Shown here piece by piece: positions 51,127-58,910 of a stretch of 64,000 nt of DNA. Made by a program: the position numbers and the translations under genes. This stretch comes from a virus. Where the stretch lies: IMG/VR virus record IMGVR_UViG_3300035670_000058, positions 1 to 64,000 of that record; one strand, 5' to 3'. The first letter of the stretch is position 1. The number at the start of each line of letters is the position of its first letter. The notes below the pieces were generated by a model that worked only from the letters and a program-made list of their open reading frames with translations, did no database searches and had not been told where the DNA came from.

Positions 51127-51655
51127 CGTGCCTGTAGGATATCGACTGGCTTTCTACGGCCCGATGTCCTCAGGAAAGACTACCTGTGCTGACTATCTGG
51201 TTAAAAACTACGGTTATATTAGACTGTCCCTTGCTGACAAACTCAAGGCTATTGCTTACGAGTTGTATGGGGTGCAAGGAAAAGATGGTGATAACCGCAA
51301 GATTATCCAAGAGTTAGGGGACCGTCTACGCTCATTTGATGATGACGTATTCACTAAGTATCTCTTAGCCACAGTCAGAGAAAGGTATCCTTACAATAAG
51401 GTTGTTATCGATGATCTACGTCTGCCAAGAGAAGCACAACTACTTAAAAAGAACGGCTTTTATCTGGTACAAGTCCAATGCTCCGATGAGGTGCGCCTCG
51501 ACCGGATCAAGGCTCTCTACCCACGCCTCCCAGCAGCCCCACAGAGCCACGGTACGGAAGTCGCTTGGCTCCAGATACCTCCCCACACGGTAGTCAAATC
51601 GGAGGAACCCGCAGACTTATTTGCTCTTGATAGTTTAGTAGCGGGGCTAGACTAA
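51083..51655 (+). CDS. Deoxynucleoside monophosphate kinase-like protein
   Basis: ATG 51083 has AGGAAG 6 bp upstream; ATG 51101 and GTG 51128 are alternatives. About 190 residues. P-loop GPMSSGKTT (about 26-34), SLADKLKAIAYELYG as in phage dNMP kinases, then VVIDDLRLPREAQLLKKNG (DDLR motif) and CSDEVRLDRIK. It would phosphorylate dNMPs for phage DNA synthesis. A diverged paralogue follows 3 bp downstream. Confidence 0.8.
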   Translation: MRNPSIMLPTPTLGNVPVGYRLAFYGPMSSGKTTCADYLVKNYGYIRLSLADKLKAIAYELYGVQGKDGDNRKIIQELGDRLRSFDDDVFTKYLLATVRERYPYNKVVIDDLRLPREAQLLKKNGFYLVQVQCSDEVRLDRIKALYPRLPAAPQSHGTEVAWLQIPPHTVVKSEEPADLFALDSLVAGLD

Positions 51656-51657
51656 GT

Positions 51658-52170
51658 ATGCGAGTTGTTTTAGTAGGTACCAAACAGACCCCACGAACGG
51701 CGGTTGCGCGAGAGTTAGAACGAGCCTACAAATTCAAGGTTGTAGGAATGCTAGATGCGGTGGAGAGGATTTACCGCATCATCTATTTTAATAACAAGTG
51801 GAACCGTGTGCGATGGGAAAAGACTGTCAAGATTTATGATGCGCTCTACGAGGTTGATCCTGAGATATGGATTCAATACATGGAGCGCAGACTCAGCACA
51901 TCGACTCAGGATATTGTCATTCCCGATGTTAGATATGTTGCTGAGTTAGACAGGCTGCGCAATCTTGGTTTTACTGTTGTGCGTGTACGAGAAGAGGGGG
52001 GCACCTCTGTTCCACACCCCGGTAAATCATTGCTGGATGCGGGAGAGGGTACCGTTATTGTCCATGAATACTACGGGAAGTTGCCTGTAGACTTCGGAAT
52101 CTCGTTTGAAAATAGAAAAAACATGGTCGAAAACGTAAGTTATTTAGTTTCTAAGTTGAAGGAACGGTAG
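51658..52170 (+). CDS. Degenerate dNMP-kinase paralogue
   Basis: 170 residues. Parallels the preceding kinase: VVLVGTKQTPRTAVARELE at the P-loop position, KFKVVGMLDAVERIYRIIYF at SLADKLK and IVIPDVRYVAELDRLRNLGFTVVRV at the DDLR strand. The P-loop Gly-Lys-Thr is replaced by TPRTA, so ATP binding is probably lost or changed. It may be a partner subunit or an altered enzyme. The promoter at 52156 lies in its last codons. Confidence 0.68.
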   Translation: MRVVLVGTKQTPRTAVARELERAYKFKVVGMLDAVERIYRIIYFNNKWNRVRWEKTVKIYDALYEVDPEIWIQYMERRLSTSTQDIVIPDVRYVAELDRLRNLGFTVVRVREEGGTSVPHPGKSLLDAGEGTVIVHEYYGKLPVDFGISFENRKNMVENVSYLVSKLKER

Positions 52171-52185
52171 TAAGTCTTGTATAAT
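52156..52185 (+). promoter_or_regulatory. Promoter for the HTH gene
   Basis: TTGAAG at 52156-52161 and TATAAT at 52180-52185, 18-bp spacer, overlapping the end of the upstream gene; about 30 bp ahead of the GTG start at 52218. Confidence 0.72.
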
Positions 52186-52217
52186 CACTCTAGCCCCTAA
52201 TTACATAGGAGACTAGA

Positions 52218-52688
52218 GTGAGAAAGAAATCAGCACACCTGACGAGACTTATGATCGAGGGTATCAGTAACTATTCTCCCTACAAGGGAGGGAGGCTCAA
52301 CTACATCAGAGAGTACGACCCTGATCCCAACATCAATGTTGATCTGACTACCAAGATCGATATAGACCGGGCAATTGATATCCTCTACAGGCGCAAGGAA
52401 TTATCTGATCAAGAGATACAGATGCTTCGCTACGTCATGGCTGATGGACGATTGTCGCGTCGTGACATATCAAAGATGATCCAAGAAGAGGAAGGCTACT
52501 ACGTAGACCAGCGAACCATATCAAGACGATTGGAGACTGCCTACTCAAAAATCTCCAAGTTTCTTGGCTTTGAATACAGCGACAGTCGTATCTTTAGAAT
52601 GGTGGCTAAACAGATGGGCCGTCCCTACCCATACATTCTATCTGATGATGAGATAGACAAGATACAAACGATAATGGAGAGGGTTTAG
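52218..52688 (+). CDS. Sigma-region-4-like HTH protein
   Basis: 156 residues from GTG with a GGAG site. The C-terminal half has ELSDQEIQMLRYVMADGRLSRRDISKMIQ followed by VDQRTISRRLETAYSKISKFLG, the sequence pattern of a sigma70 region 4 or similar HTH, where the second helix contacts DNA. The N-terminal half is charged and not a sigma region 2. It has its own promoter, so it could be a middle or late transcription regulator. Confidence 0.65.
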   Translation: MRKKSAHLTRLMIEGISNYSPYKGGRLNYIREYDPDPNINVDLTTKIDIDRAIDILYRRKELSDQEIQMLRYVMADGRLSRRDISKMIQEEEGYYVDQRTISRRLETAYSKISKFLGFEYSDSRIFRMVAKQMGRPYPYILSDDEIDKIQTIMERV

Positions 52689-52889
52689 ATGCCGAGAGGA
52701 AGACCTAGAAAGGTTCCCGTTGTTGAGGAGCCAGCACCAAGCACAGTGCAACAGATTATAGCAAAGGTGATATCAGAAGAGTGTGGTATCCCTGGCTGCA
52801 TGCCTAAGTTTCATCTTACAGAAGCAGCCAGAGTTATAACAACCTTAGAGCAAGCAGGATATACAATTGGAAAGACCGCTACTTCTTGA
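52689..52889 (+). CDS. Small protein of unknown function
   Basis: 66 residues, ATG directly after the previous stop with GAGAGGG upstream. Starts with an AT-hook-like PRGRPRKVP, then CGIPGC. Overlaps the next methyltransferase gene by 23 bp. AT-hook role is a guess. Confidence 0.62.
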   Translation: MPRGRPRKVPVVEEPAPSTVQQIIAKVISEECGIPGCMPKFHLTEAARVITTLEQAGYTIGKTATS

Positions 52890-53523
52890 TCTATTCTGTG
52901 GCGCAGGGGGCGCAGCAAGAGGTTATGAGCAAGCAGGATTTGAGATAGTAGGTATAGACCTATACCCACAAAAGCATTATCCGTATGAGTTTTATCAAAT
53001 GGATGCGCTAGATGCACCCAGTCTTTTTTCTGATTGGAACATTAAAGTTATACATGCTAGCCCCCCGTGCCAAAGATACAGTGATCTTGCCAAGCGAAAT
53101 AAAAACGCTGACCAATGGCCTGATCTAATCCCTCAGGTGAGGAAAGAGTTACAGGCTTCGGGATTACCATACGTCATTGAAAATGTGGAGGGCGCTCCGC
53201 TAATTGATCCTTTGCTGCTATGTGGAGTTAGTTTTAAAAAGCTACGAGTCATTAGGCATAGATTATTTGAGTCTAATATAAAATTACATGGACCAGAACA
53301 TCAAAAGCACCCACTGGTCTTTACTAAAGATAAGCGCAAGAATCACTATGGAAAATTAAATGAGTGGGATTCATATGTAATGGTAAATGGTGGTGGCAAC
53401 TGTTCCGTAGCAAATGCACGGGATGCGATGGGTATTAACTGGATGACAAAGAAGGAATTAAACGAAGCCATTCCTCCTCAGTATACCAAGTATATTGGTG
53501 AACAACTTATGAGAGCGCTATGA
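52867..53523 (+). CDS. C5-cytosine DNA methyltransferase 2
   Basis: 218 residues from TTG. Motif I DLFCGAGGAARG (residues 8-19), catalytic ASPPCQRYSDL (about 64-74), IENVEGAPL (about 104-112) and RHRLFES (about 137). Similar size and order to the enzymes at 44637 and 54092. Overlaps the next gene by 4 bp (ATGA). Confidence 0.9.
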   Translation: MERPLLLDLFCGAGGAARGYEQAGFEIVGIDLYPQKHYPYEFYQMDALDAPSLFSDWNIKVIHASPPCQRYSDLAKRNKNADQWPDLIPQVRKELQASGLPYVIENVEGAPLIDPLLLCGVSFKKLRVIRHRLFESNIKLHGPEHQKHPLVFTKDKRKNHYGKLNEWDSYVMVNGGGNCSVANARDAMGINWMTKKELNEAIPPQYTKYIGEQLMRAL

Positions 53524-54101
53524 ACGTATTAGTTGCTTGTGAATTCTCAGGTGTAGTACGGGATGCCTTTATTGCTAAAGGGCATTCTGCTATATCATGT
53601 GATCTACTTGATACGGAGAGTCCCGGTCCTCATTACGTAGGTAATATCATGGACATTATTGATGATGGTTGGGACCTAATGATCGCCCATCCTCCCTGCA
53701 CCTATCTCACCAATAGCGGCGCACGATGGCTCTACGGGGGCAAGGGGACAGTCAAAGACCCTGATCGCTGGGCAAAGATGGAGGAATCAGCACACTTCTT
53801 TCTTGATCTATTGAATGCACCTGTCCCTCGTATTGCTGTAGAAAATCCAGTCATGCATGGACATGCTACGAAGATCATTGGTAGAAAGGCTGATCAAATT
53901 ATCCAGCCTTGGCAGTTTGGACATGGTGAGATCAAAGGTACGGGTCTATGGTTGAAGAATCTACCCCCGCTTGTGCCTACAAATATTGTAGACGGTCGTT
54001 CCCCGCGTGTGCATTATGCATCTCCCGGTCCTAACAGATGGAAGGAACGCTCTCGTACATATACAGGTATTGCGGAGGCTATGGCAGAACAATGGGGTTA
54101 G
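53520..54101 (+). CDS. Cytosine-methyltransferase-related protein
   Basis: 193 residues. N-terminal VLVACEFSGVVRDAF replaces the usual DLFCGAG motif but keeps a Rossmann start; IAHPPCTYLT (about 54-63) keeps the PC catalytic pair and AVENPVMHG (about 105-113) the ENP motif. This pattern occurs in phage proteins annotated as DNA methylase-like. It overlaps both C5-MTase neighbours, so it is probably co-expressed with them. Activity is uncertain. Confidence 0.72.
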   Translation: MNVLVACEFSGVVRDAFIAKGHSAISCDLLDTESPGPHYVGNIMDIIDDGWDLMIAHPPCTYLTNSGARWLYGGKGTVKDPDRWAKMEESAHFFLDLLNAPVPRIAVENPVMHGHATKIIGRKADQIIQPWQFGHGEIKGTGLWLKNLPPLVPTNIVDGRSPRVHYASPGPNRWKERSRTYTGIAEAMAEQWG

Positions 54102-54784
54102 TGCTACTTGATTTATTCTGTGGTGTTGGTGGTGCTGCAATGGGCTATCACCAAATGGGATTTGATATCATTGGAGTCGATATCAAACCTCAACCCAATT
54201 ATCCATTCAAATTCATACAGGCTGATGCATTAGAATTCCTACGGGAAATGAATTTCTATCCTGATGCTGTTCATGCATCGCCGCCCTGTCAAGGATACTC
54301 ATCCGCAATTAGAAGTGATGGTCGCTGGTCTAAGGGGGTACATAAAGGAAAAGATACGCCCAAGTTAATTCAGCCTGTTAGAGATATTCTAAGGGAGATG
54401 GAGTTAACATATGTCATTGAGAATGTCGAAGGAGCGAAGGATGATCTAGTGAAACCCCTACTACTATGTGGGGCGATGTTTGGTCTAGGCACACGTAGAC
54501 ATAGGTTGTTTGAAAGCAATGCTCCAATTAGAAGTATTGCACACGACCAACCTTGCTGGAAATTAACGCATCCAGTAGCAGAAGCATGGATTGCCGTTGA
54601 CCCAGAGAAGAGAGATCGTCGCATCTATAGGGTAGTAGGCAAGGGTAGGCAAACAGGGACGGTTGACGTATGGCGTGCGCTGATGGAGATTCCTTGGGCG
54701 CAAAGAGATTTAGAATTAGCAGAAGCAATTCCTCCTGCTTACACAAGATATATTGGTAGTGAATTATTAAGGATTGGTGTATAG
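54092..54784 (+). CDS. C5-cytosine DNA methyltransferase 3
   Basis: ATG 54092 is preferred (M-G-L-V-L-L-D-L-F-C); upstream frame would lie inside the previous gene. 230 residues: DLFCGVGGAAMGY (about 6-18), ASPPCQGYSS (about 61-70), VIENVEGAK (about 107-115) and RRHRLFES (about 134). The specificity segment differs from the two other copies, suggesting another target site. Confidence 0.9.
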   Translation: MGLVLLDLFCGVGGAAMGYHQMGFDIIGVDIKPQPNYPFKFIQADALEFLREMNFYPDAVHASPPCQGYSSAIRSDGRWSKGVHKGKDTPKLIQPVRDILREMELTYVIENVEGAKDDLVKPLLLCGAMFGLGTRRHRLFESNAPIRSIAHDQPCWKLTHPVAEAWIAVDPEKRDRRIYRVVGKGRQTGTVDVWRALMEIPWAQRDLELAEAIPPAYTRYIGSELLRIGV

Positions 54785-54788
54785 TTAG

Positions 54789-55211
54789 ATGAATAAAGAG
54801 ACAGACCTAGCGTGGGCTGCTGGGTTTATAGATGGCGAGGGTTGTGTTAGTTTGATTAAACGACGCAATGGAGATGGCTATCTATATTATCAGGCTAATT
54901 TAAATGTCCCCCAGATAGATAAAGCCCCGCTCGATAAACTGAAGGAAATGTTTGGAGGAAATATACGGGCCAATAAAATTATTGGTAATCGTAGACCCTC
55001 ATTTACATGGACAATTCACGCGGCTTCTTGTAGAAAAGCACTACAAGAAATGCTGCCCTATTTAATAGTTAAAAAGAAGGAAGCGCTACTTTTGCTAAGT
55101 ATAGATTTTGATTATACAAGATTAACAGATGAGAAACTAATGCAGCGAGAAAATGTTTGGGCGGCTCTTAGAGATCATCACAAGAATTTTATATTTAAGG
55201 TTGGTGGTTAA
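54789..55211 (+). CDS. LAGLIDADG homing endonuclease
   Basis: 140 residues, ribosome site weak. AWAAGFIDGEGCVSL at residues 9-23 is the LAGLIDADG motif; a single-motif enzyme would act as a dimer. Downstream ENVWAALRDHHKNF is a typical ending of these phage proteins. It lies between the methyltransferases and small genes, with no intron visible around it. Confidence 0.85.
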   Translation: MNKETDLAWAAGFIDGEGCVSLIKRRNGDGYLYYQANLNVPQIDKAPLDKLKEMFGGNIRANKIIGNRRPSFTWTIHAASCRKALQEMLPYLIVKKKEALLLLSIDFDYTRLTDEKLMQRENVWAALRDHHKNFIFKVGG

Positions 55212-55428
55212 GACGGCCAGATGTGTGGTCTGCGAAAGGCCGACTAGCGGAAGTTTAGAGTTTTGCAAGCATCATTTTGGTGAGTTTAAAGACGACATTC
55301 GGGACAAGAAACCTTGGGTTAGAAGTCTAAAGAATGAGGCTCAGCGCGAGCGTCGAAGAGCAAACCGGGAATTTGATAACACATCATTAGACGCTATCAT
55401 GGACAATGAGTATAGTCGCAGATATTAG
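55204..55428 (+). CDS. Small zinc-binding basic protein
   Basis: GTG 55204 (or TTG 55201) follows AAGG; an in-frame start earlier overlaps the endonuclease gene. About 74 residues with CVVCERP...CKHH, a likely zinc site, then KNEAQRERRRANREFD, very basic and helical. Overlaps the endonuclease gene by 8 bp. Confidence 0.55.
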   Translation: MVKTARCVVCERPTSGSLEFCKHHFGEFKDDIRDKKPWVRSLKNEAQRERRRANREFDNTSLDAIMDNEYSRRY

Positions 55429-55471
55429 GGGTGTTATGATTGAGAAGAGTTAAGCCTTTGTCTTGTTACTT

Positions 55472-55720
55472 ATGGAAACTTCGGATCATAAAAGCAAACG
55501 TCGAGGGCAAACGAAAACACATTGTATAAGGGGGCACGATAGAAGTTTATCTAGGATTGGTGAAGACTGTCGTGTCTGTGATCGTGAAAGAAACAGACTC
55601 AGACCAAGAACCCCAGAAGCAAAATATCTTCGCTATAAACGTGATCTTGCAGCACAAATACAGAAGAAGCAAGAGCGCATTCATGAGTTAGAAAGGATTT
55701 TACATGCACAAGAAAACTGA
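55472..55720 (+). CDS. Small zinc-finger protein
   Basis: ATG 55472 (TTG 55463 also in frame). 82 residues with HCIRGHDRSLSRIGEDCRVCDRER, a C-H-C-C pattern common in small phage zinc proteins, followed by a charged coiled-coil-like helix. Overlaps the next gene by 17 bp. Confidence 0.65.
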   Translation: METSDHKSKRRGQTKTHCIRGHDRSLSRIGEDCRVCDRERNRLRPRTPEAKYLRYKRDLAAQIQKKQERIHELERILHAQEN

Positions 55721-55910
55721 AGTCGAAATGGAGCGGGAGCGCATCACTAAGATCACTCGTACTCTAGTTAGACTTAAGCATTCTCTAAAGGCAGATGCAG
55801 AACTTAACCAGTTGCTTCCAGCAACACTTGATGAGTTTGACGAGTCTCTACAGAAGGGTGAACTGAGAACCCTAGAGTCTAGCCTTATTTCAGAGTTACT
55901 GGGGGACTAA
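55704..55910 (+). CDS. Coiled-coil small protein
   Basis: 68 residues, ATG after AAAGGA. Highly charged helix with heptad leucines (ITRTLVRLKHSLKADAELNQL). Ends directly before the exonuclease gene. Confidence 0.6.
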   Translation: MHKKTEVEMERERITKITRTLVRLKHSLKADAELNQLLPATLDEFDESLQKGELRTLESSLISELLGD

Positions 55911-56468
55911 ATGCTTGTAACTAAAAAGAAGTTACGGATACTCGATGTAGATATTGAGTCAAGACCTCTTTCATTTAGGGGCTTCCGTCCAACCGCAGAG
56001 ATAACTGCAATGGCATGGTGCTTTGCAGATGACCTGTCATCTATGGAAGTCTACCTGTTAGGTAGAGATAACCCAGAGGATATGCTCTGGGCATTTAGAA
56101 GTGCCTATAAGGAAGCAGATATACTGACGGGACATAACGTTAAATCATTTGATCTACCCAACATTAATGGGGCCATGCTGGAGTATGATATCCCCCAACT
56201 AGGTTCCAAGTTGGTGCAAGATACGTACACCGATCTACGGAAGCGTGGGGATATTCCAGCATCACAAGAGTATCTTGTTGATCTCTTTGGCATTGGTGCA
56301 AAGGTTCACATGAGTCAACACTCATGGCGTGACGCCAATAGGCTCACTCCAAGAGGCTTGGAGAGGACACGGGAACGTGTAACCGGCGACGTATACGATC
56401 ACATGCGCCTCAGAGTTGAGATGATTAAGCGAGGGCTTTTGCGCCCGCCTAAGATTTGGAAGCCTTAA
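55911..56468 (+). CDS. DnaQ-like 3'-5' exonuclease
   Basis: 185 residues, ATG after GGGGGA. Exo I ILDVDIESRP (about 10-19), Exo II ILTGHNVKSFDLP (about 71-83) and Exo III-type GDVYDHMRLR (about 159) give the acidic DEDD set of RNase-H-like proofreading nucleases. Could serve as proofreading subunit or in end processing; no polymerase domain is attached. Confidence 0.82.
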   Translation: MLVTKKKLRILDVDIESRPLSFRGFRPTAEITAMAWCFADDLSSMEVYLLGRDNPEDMLWAFRSAYKEADILTGHNVKSFDLPNINGAMLEYDIPQLGSKLVQDTYTDLRKRGDIPASQEYLVDLFGIGAKVHMSQHSWRDANRLTPRGLERTRERVTGDVYDHMRLRVEMIKRGLLRPPKIWKP

Positions 56469-56470
56469 GT

Positions 56471-56824
56471 ATGGATACAATCACACTAGTATTCTTTACC
56501 CTTCTGGGTGGGGGATTGCTCATTGCTTTTATTATAGAAGTGTTTGAGCTTAAAGGGCAGAAACAAGCGTTTGAAACTTGGTCTGCGCTTATTAATGATT
56601 ACATCGAAAGCTATGAAGAGTTAAAGAAAGCAATCAATACCAACGCTAATCTTCTAAGAGTTGCCGGCGAAACAATCAATGATCATGATCGTGTCTTACG
56701 AGTGATGTCAATTGTTGTTGATACACACTCAGAGATACTAAAACTTAACCCGCAGCTACGAGATCAACTTGAGCATCCCCCTGTCGATGGATTTATTGTG
56801 ACAGTAGGGGAAGACGTTGAGTAA
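56471..56824 (+). CDS. Membrane protein with coiled coil
   Basis: ATG 56471 (GGAAG upstream; TTG 56456 possible). 117 residues: N-terminal transmembrane segment (VFFTLLGGGLLIAFIIEVF) then a long helix. Overlaps the next gene by 8 bp. Confidence 0.65.
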   Translation: MDTITLVFFTLLGGGLLIAFIIEVFELKGQKQAFETWSALINDYIESYEELKKAINTNANLLRVAGETINDHDRVLRVMSIVVDTHSEILKLNPQLRDQLEHPPVDGFIVTVGEDVE

Positions 56825-57029
56825 ACGCTTTAGAATTTTAGCTACCGTTCTTATCTACAAAGACTACGAAAAAAATGAAGTACAGTATTACAATAGTGAA
56901 GATGAGTACATTATGTCTGTTGTCAATGATTGGCAAGAAGATAGCTATCTTAAATTAGCCGATGCACTTTCTTGGGATTATGAATCAGTAAACGGCATTG
57001 AAGTTTCTGTGATTGTTGAGGACGACTAA
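56817..57029 (+). CDS. Small acidic protein of unknown function
   Basis: 70 residues from TTG with GGGGAAG upstream. Beta/alpha pattern with many Glu and Tyr (VQYYNSEDEY). Unrecognised. Confidence 0.6.
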   Translation: MSKRFRILATVLIYKDYEKNEVQYYNSEDEYIMSVVNDWQEDSYLKLADALSWDYESVNGIEVSVIVEDD

Positions 57030-57074
57030 TCAAAATTTTTTGGGGGAGAAATTCTCCAGATTTTGAGGTAGCCT

Positions 57075-57422
57075 ATGTATGTTAAGAAAGCAAGACTAGT
57101 ATGCAGAAAATGTACTAAGCCATTAGATAGAAATGGATTTCTTTGCTCTTCTTGCCATGTACATTCTAATTCTAAAACTAGGAATAAAAAATATAAAGGA
57201 AGCCCGTTAGTATATGCGTTCTTTGACGGGGGAGAAGCCGTTTATGTTGGAAGGGGATCACGCTATCGTGTCAATAAGCATCGGTTTACTTCATCTTGGT
57301 GGACTCCTAACTTACTAGTGATAACGATGGACTGCAAAGACGAATGGGAAGCGATGGAATACGAGGGTAAGTGGGGTGGATTGTACCACCCTAAAATGAA
57401 TAAAGACGGTTATAGATATTAG
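57075..57422 (+). CDS. GIY-YIG-like endonuclease (second copy)
   Basis: 115 residues, ATG after GAGG. N-terminal four-Cys zinc ribbon (CRKC...CSSC), then GIY-YIG core LVYAFFDGGEAVYVGRG, RYRVNKH and DEWEAMEYEGKWGG, ending NKDGYRY. The core is paralogous to the protein at 3965. Probably a free-standing homing endonuclease that has spread within the genome. Confidence 0.75.
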   Translation: MYVKKARLVCRKCTKPLDRNGFLCSSCHVHSNSKTRNKKYKGSPLVYAFFDGGEAVYVGRGSRYRVNKHRFTSSWWTPNLLVITMDCKDEWEAMEYEGKWGGLYHPKMNKDGYRY

Positions 57423-57426
57423 GCAT

Positions 57427-57467
57427 AAAAAAAGGGAGGCTGCGAAGCCTCCCTTTTATTTTTATTT
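57427..57467. terminator. Bidirectional terminator between convergent blocks
   Basis: GGGAGGCT at 57434-57441, GCGA loop, AGCCTCCC at 57446-57453, flanked by A runs on the left and T runs on the right, so it can work on both strands. It separates the plus-strand and minus-strand genes. Confidence 0.9.
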
Positions 57468-57723
57468 ATGTCCACTCAATCTCTTTAGTTGGAACCCACG
57501 GGGGACGGTTCTCCTCGTTCTCAATAGAACGGGGGTTGCCTTTACTCAGTCCTTCAGTGTAACTCCAATCACATTCCATACAATACCAGTGAATGGCGCT
57601 GCTGCATCCTATGCAACTCATCCACACGCCATTATGACCGGGCCATGTATGGCAGTCAAAGAACCCGTTAACTTCTGAATTACACCTGGGGCAAAGATAA
57701 TCAATATCTTCGAAGTCACTCAT
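57466..57723 (-). CDS. Zinc-binding protein of unknown function
   Basis: 85 residues. CPRC near 11 plus CIGC near 37 and CMEC near 48 suggest two zinc sites, in a Trp-rich acidic protein. Last gene of the minus-strand block, ending next to the bidirectional terminator. Confidence 0.7.
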   Translation of the reverse strand: MSDFEDIDYLCPRCNSEVNGFFDCHTWPGHNGVWMSCIGCSSAIHWYCMECDWSYTEGLSKGNPRSIENEENRPPWVPTKEIEWT

Positions 57724-57724
57724 A

Positions 57725-58009
57725 TTATCTCAACAGATATGAAGTTGTATTACCAAGGATACCAATCATTGTAATGCCAATAGCAAGGGAAATGGCATAC
57801 TTCCTTCTGTGTTCTGTTACGCTTTTAACAAGCAGGATAATAATTGTGAACGCTATGAGTTTGAATGTTCCTACAAGGATAGGTCCCGTCTGTTCATAAA
57901 ACAATCGCATGATTGGATTCAATTCATTGCTGATACCCACAGTAGGTACGGCAGCAATAAACGTAGCAAAATCTGCCAGCATTACCAGTGCCAAGACAGC
58001 AATCATCAT
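57725..58009 (-). CDS. Integral membrane protein (DUF5658-like)
   Basis: 94 residues with three hydrophobic segments; the first holds LADFATFIAAV and is followed by NELNPIMRLFYEQTG, resembling DUF5658 proteins of phages and bacteria whose D-x-x-T...E-x-NP pattern faces the membrane. Start overlaps the upstream gene's stop (ATGA). Function unknown. Confidence 0.72.
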   Translation of the reverse strand: MMIAVLALVMLADFATFIAAVPTVGISNELNPIMRLFYEQTGPILVGTFKLIAFTIIILLVKSVTEHRRKYAISLAIGITMIGILGNTTSYLLR

Positions 58010-58251
58010 GGGACAGGCTCAATCTCATCAAGTTGAGCAAAGTAGCCCAGCATTCCTTGATTATCCAGAAGTGAAACACCTGGCCCATGAATAAGATAAT
58101 CGTTTGTATCAATTTCATAGACGGTCAGTACCTGACCGTTATATCCTTCGGTACGTGTGAGATAATCATAATCAGCAGGGTCACGCCAGTCGTAGTTTCC
58201 AACTGTGACCTTTACCTTCATACCAATCTTGACATCCTCTAGTTTCATCAT
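58006..58251 (-). CDS. Small beta protein of unknown function
   Basis: 81 residues. Early VKIGMKVKVTVGNYDW and YNGQVLTVYEID read like an SH3-like beta barrel. Overlaps the upstream stop by 4 bp. Unrecognised. Confidence 0.65.
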   Translation of the reverse strand: MMKLEDVKIGMKVKVTVGNYDWRDPADYDYLTRTEGYNGQVLTVYEIDTNDYLIHGPGVSLLDNQGMLGYFAQLDEIEPVP

Positions 58252-58559
58252 CCTGCCTTCTTTAGTTTACGTGTCTCTTGGTAGATATGGCCCTTTACTT
58301 TGCGTATCTCTTTAGTTAGAGCCACGCAGCGTGCCCGATACTCAGGGTCACGGGCACGCTTCTCACGTTCAAACTTTGCCTTGCGCTCACGCTCACAGGC
58401 ATTGCAGCGGACGAAGCCACGCTTGAAGTCCCAGAATTCCTCTGTGAGAGGCCAGAAATATCTACTGTTCTTAGCCTTGCAAGGCTCGCAACGATACTCA
58501 AACTCTTGAGTATCTTTATTCCATCGGATCGGCTGTGTCGTACTAACTTTACGGCTCAC
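58248..58559 (-). CDS. Small zinc-ribbon basic protein
   Basis: 103 residues from GTG. CEPCKAKNSRYFW and RCNACERERKAKFE form a four-Cys zinc site, then a very basic helix (ALTKEIRKVKGHIYQ). Looks like the HNH-like small phage proteins but the catalytic His is not clear. Confidence 0.68.
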   Translation of the reverse strand: MSRKVSTTQPIRWNKDTQEFEYRCEPCKAKNSRYFWPLTEEFWDFKRGFVRCNACERERKAKFEREKRARDPEYRARCVALTKEIRKVKGHIYQETRKLKKAG

Positions 58560-58624
58560 TCTCGATCCCTAAAGACAATAAGATAGGCAATCAACATTGC
58601 GAATCCTAGAAGTAAAATCTCCAT
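58556..58624 (-). CDS. 22-residue membrane microprotein
   Basis: ATG with a nearby GGGAG; the stop overlaps the next gene's GTG (GTGA). One hydrophobic segment (ILLLGFAMLIAYLIVF) and a RDRE tail. Weakly supported by size alone. Confidence 0.4.
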   Translation of the reverse strand: MEILLLGFAMLIAYLIVFRDRE

Positions 58625-58635
58625 CACTCCCTACC

Positions 58636-58890
58636 CTAGTGACTCCGCTTAGGGACAATCACCAGATCGAATCCTAAGGCATCTACAAGGGCCGCAAGCC
58701 ACACTACCCGTGTAGGATACAGCCCACGCTCATACTTTGATACAGTTGAAAGTGAAATCCCTGCTTTATCTGCAACCTGTTGCTGAGACAGTTGATTGCG
58801 TAAACGCTCAGACCTAGCAAGTGTCATAATACCATCAAGTAAGGATTTACCTCTAGCCTGATGATTCTGGGTAAGGTCAAGTCTACGCAT
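58636..58890 (-). CDS. XRE-family HTH repressor-like protein
   Basis: The start is ATG at 58890, 4 bp behind GGAGGT; an upstream in-frame codon lies inside the terminator hairpin. 84 residues. Helix-turn-helix LSQQQVADKAGISLSTVSKYERG (about 33-55) is the classic XRE pattern. A possible switch regulator. Candidate targets could be the palindromic promoters here, but there is no direct link. Confidence 0.85.
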   Translation of the reverse strand: MRRLDLTQNHQARGKSLLDGIMTLARSERLRNQLSQQQVADKAGISLSTVSKYERGLYPTRVVWLAALVDALGFDLVIVPKRSH

Positions 58891-58910
58891 TTTTACCTCC
58901 AAATAAAAGA

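Noticed and set aside
58636-58890. Evidence for lysogeny from the XRE protein
   Set aside because: No integrase, attachment site or partition gene is seen in the window; XRE proteins also occur in strictly lytic phages.
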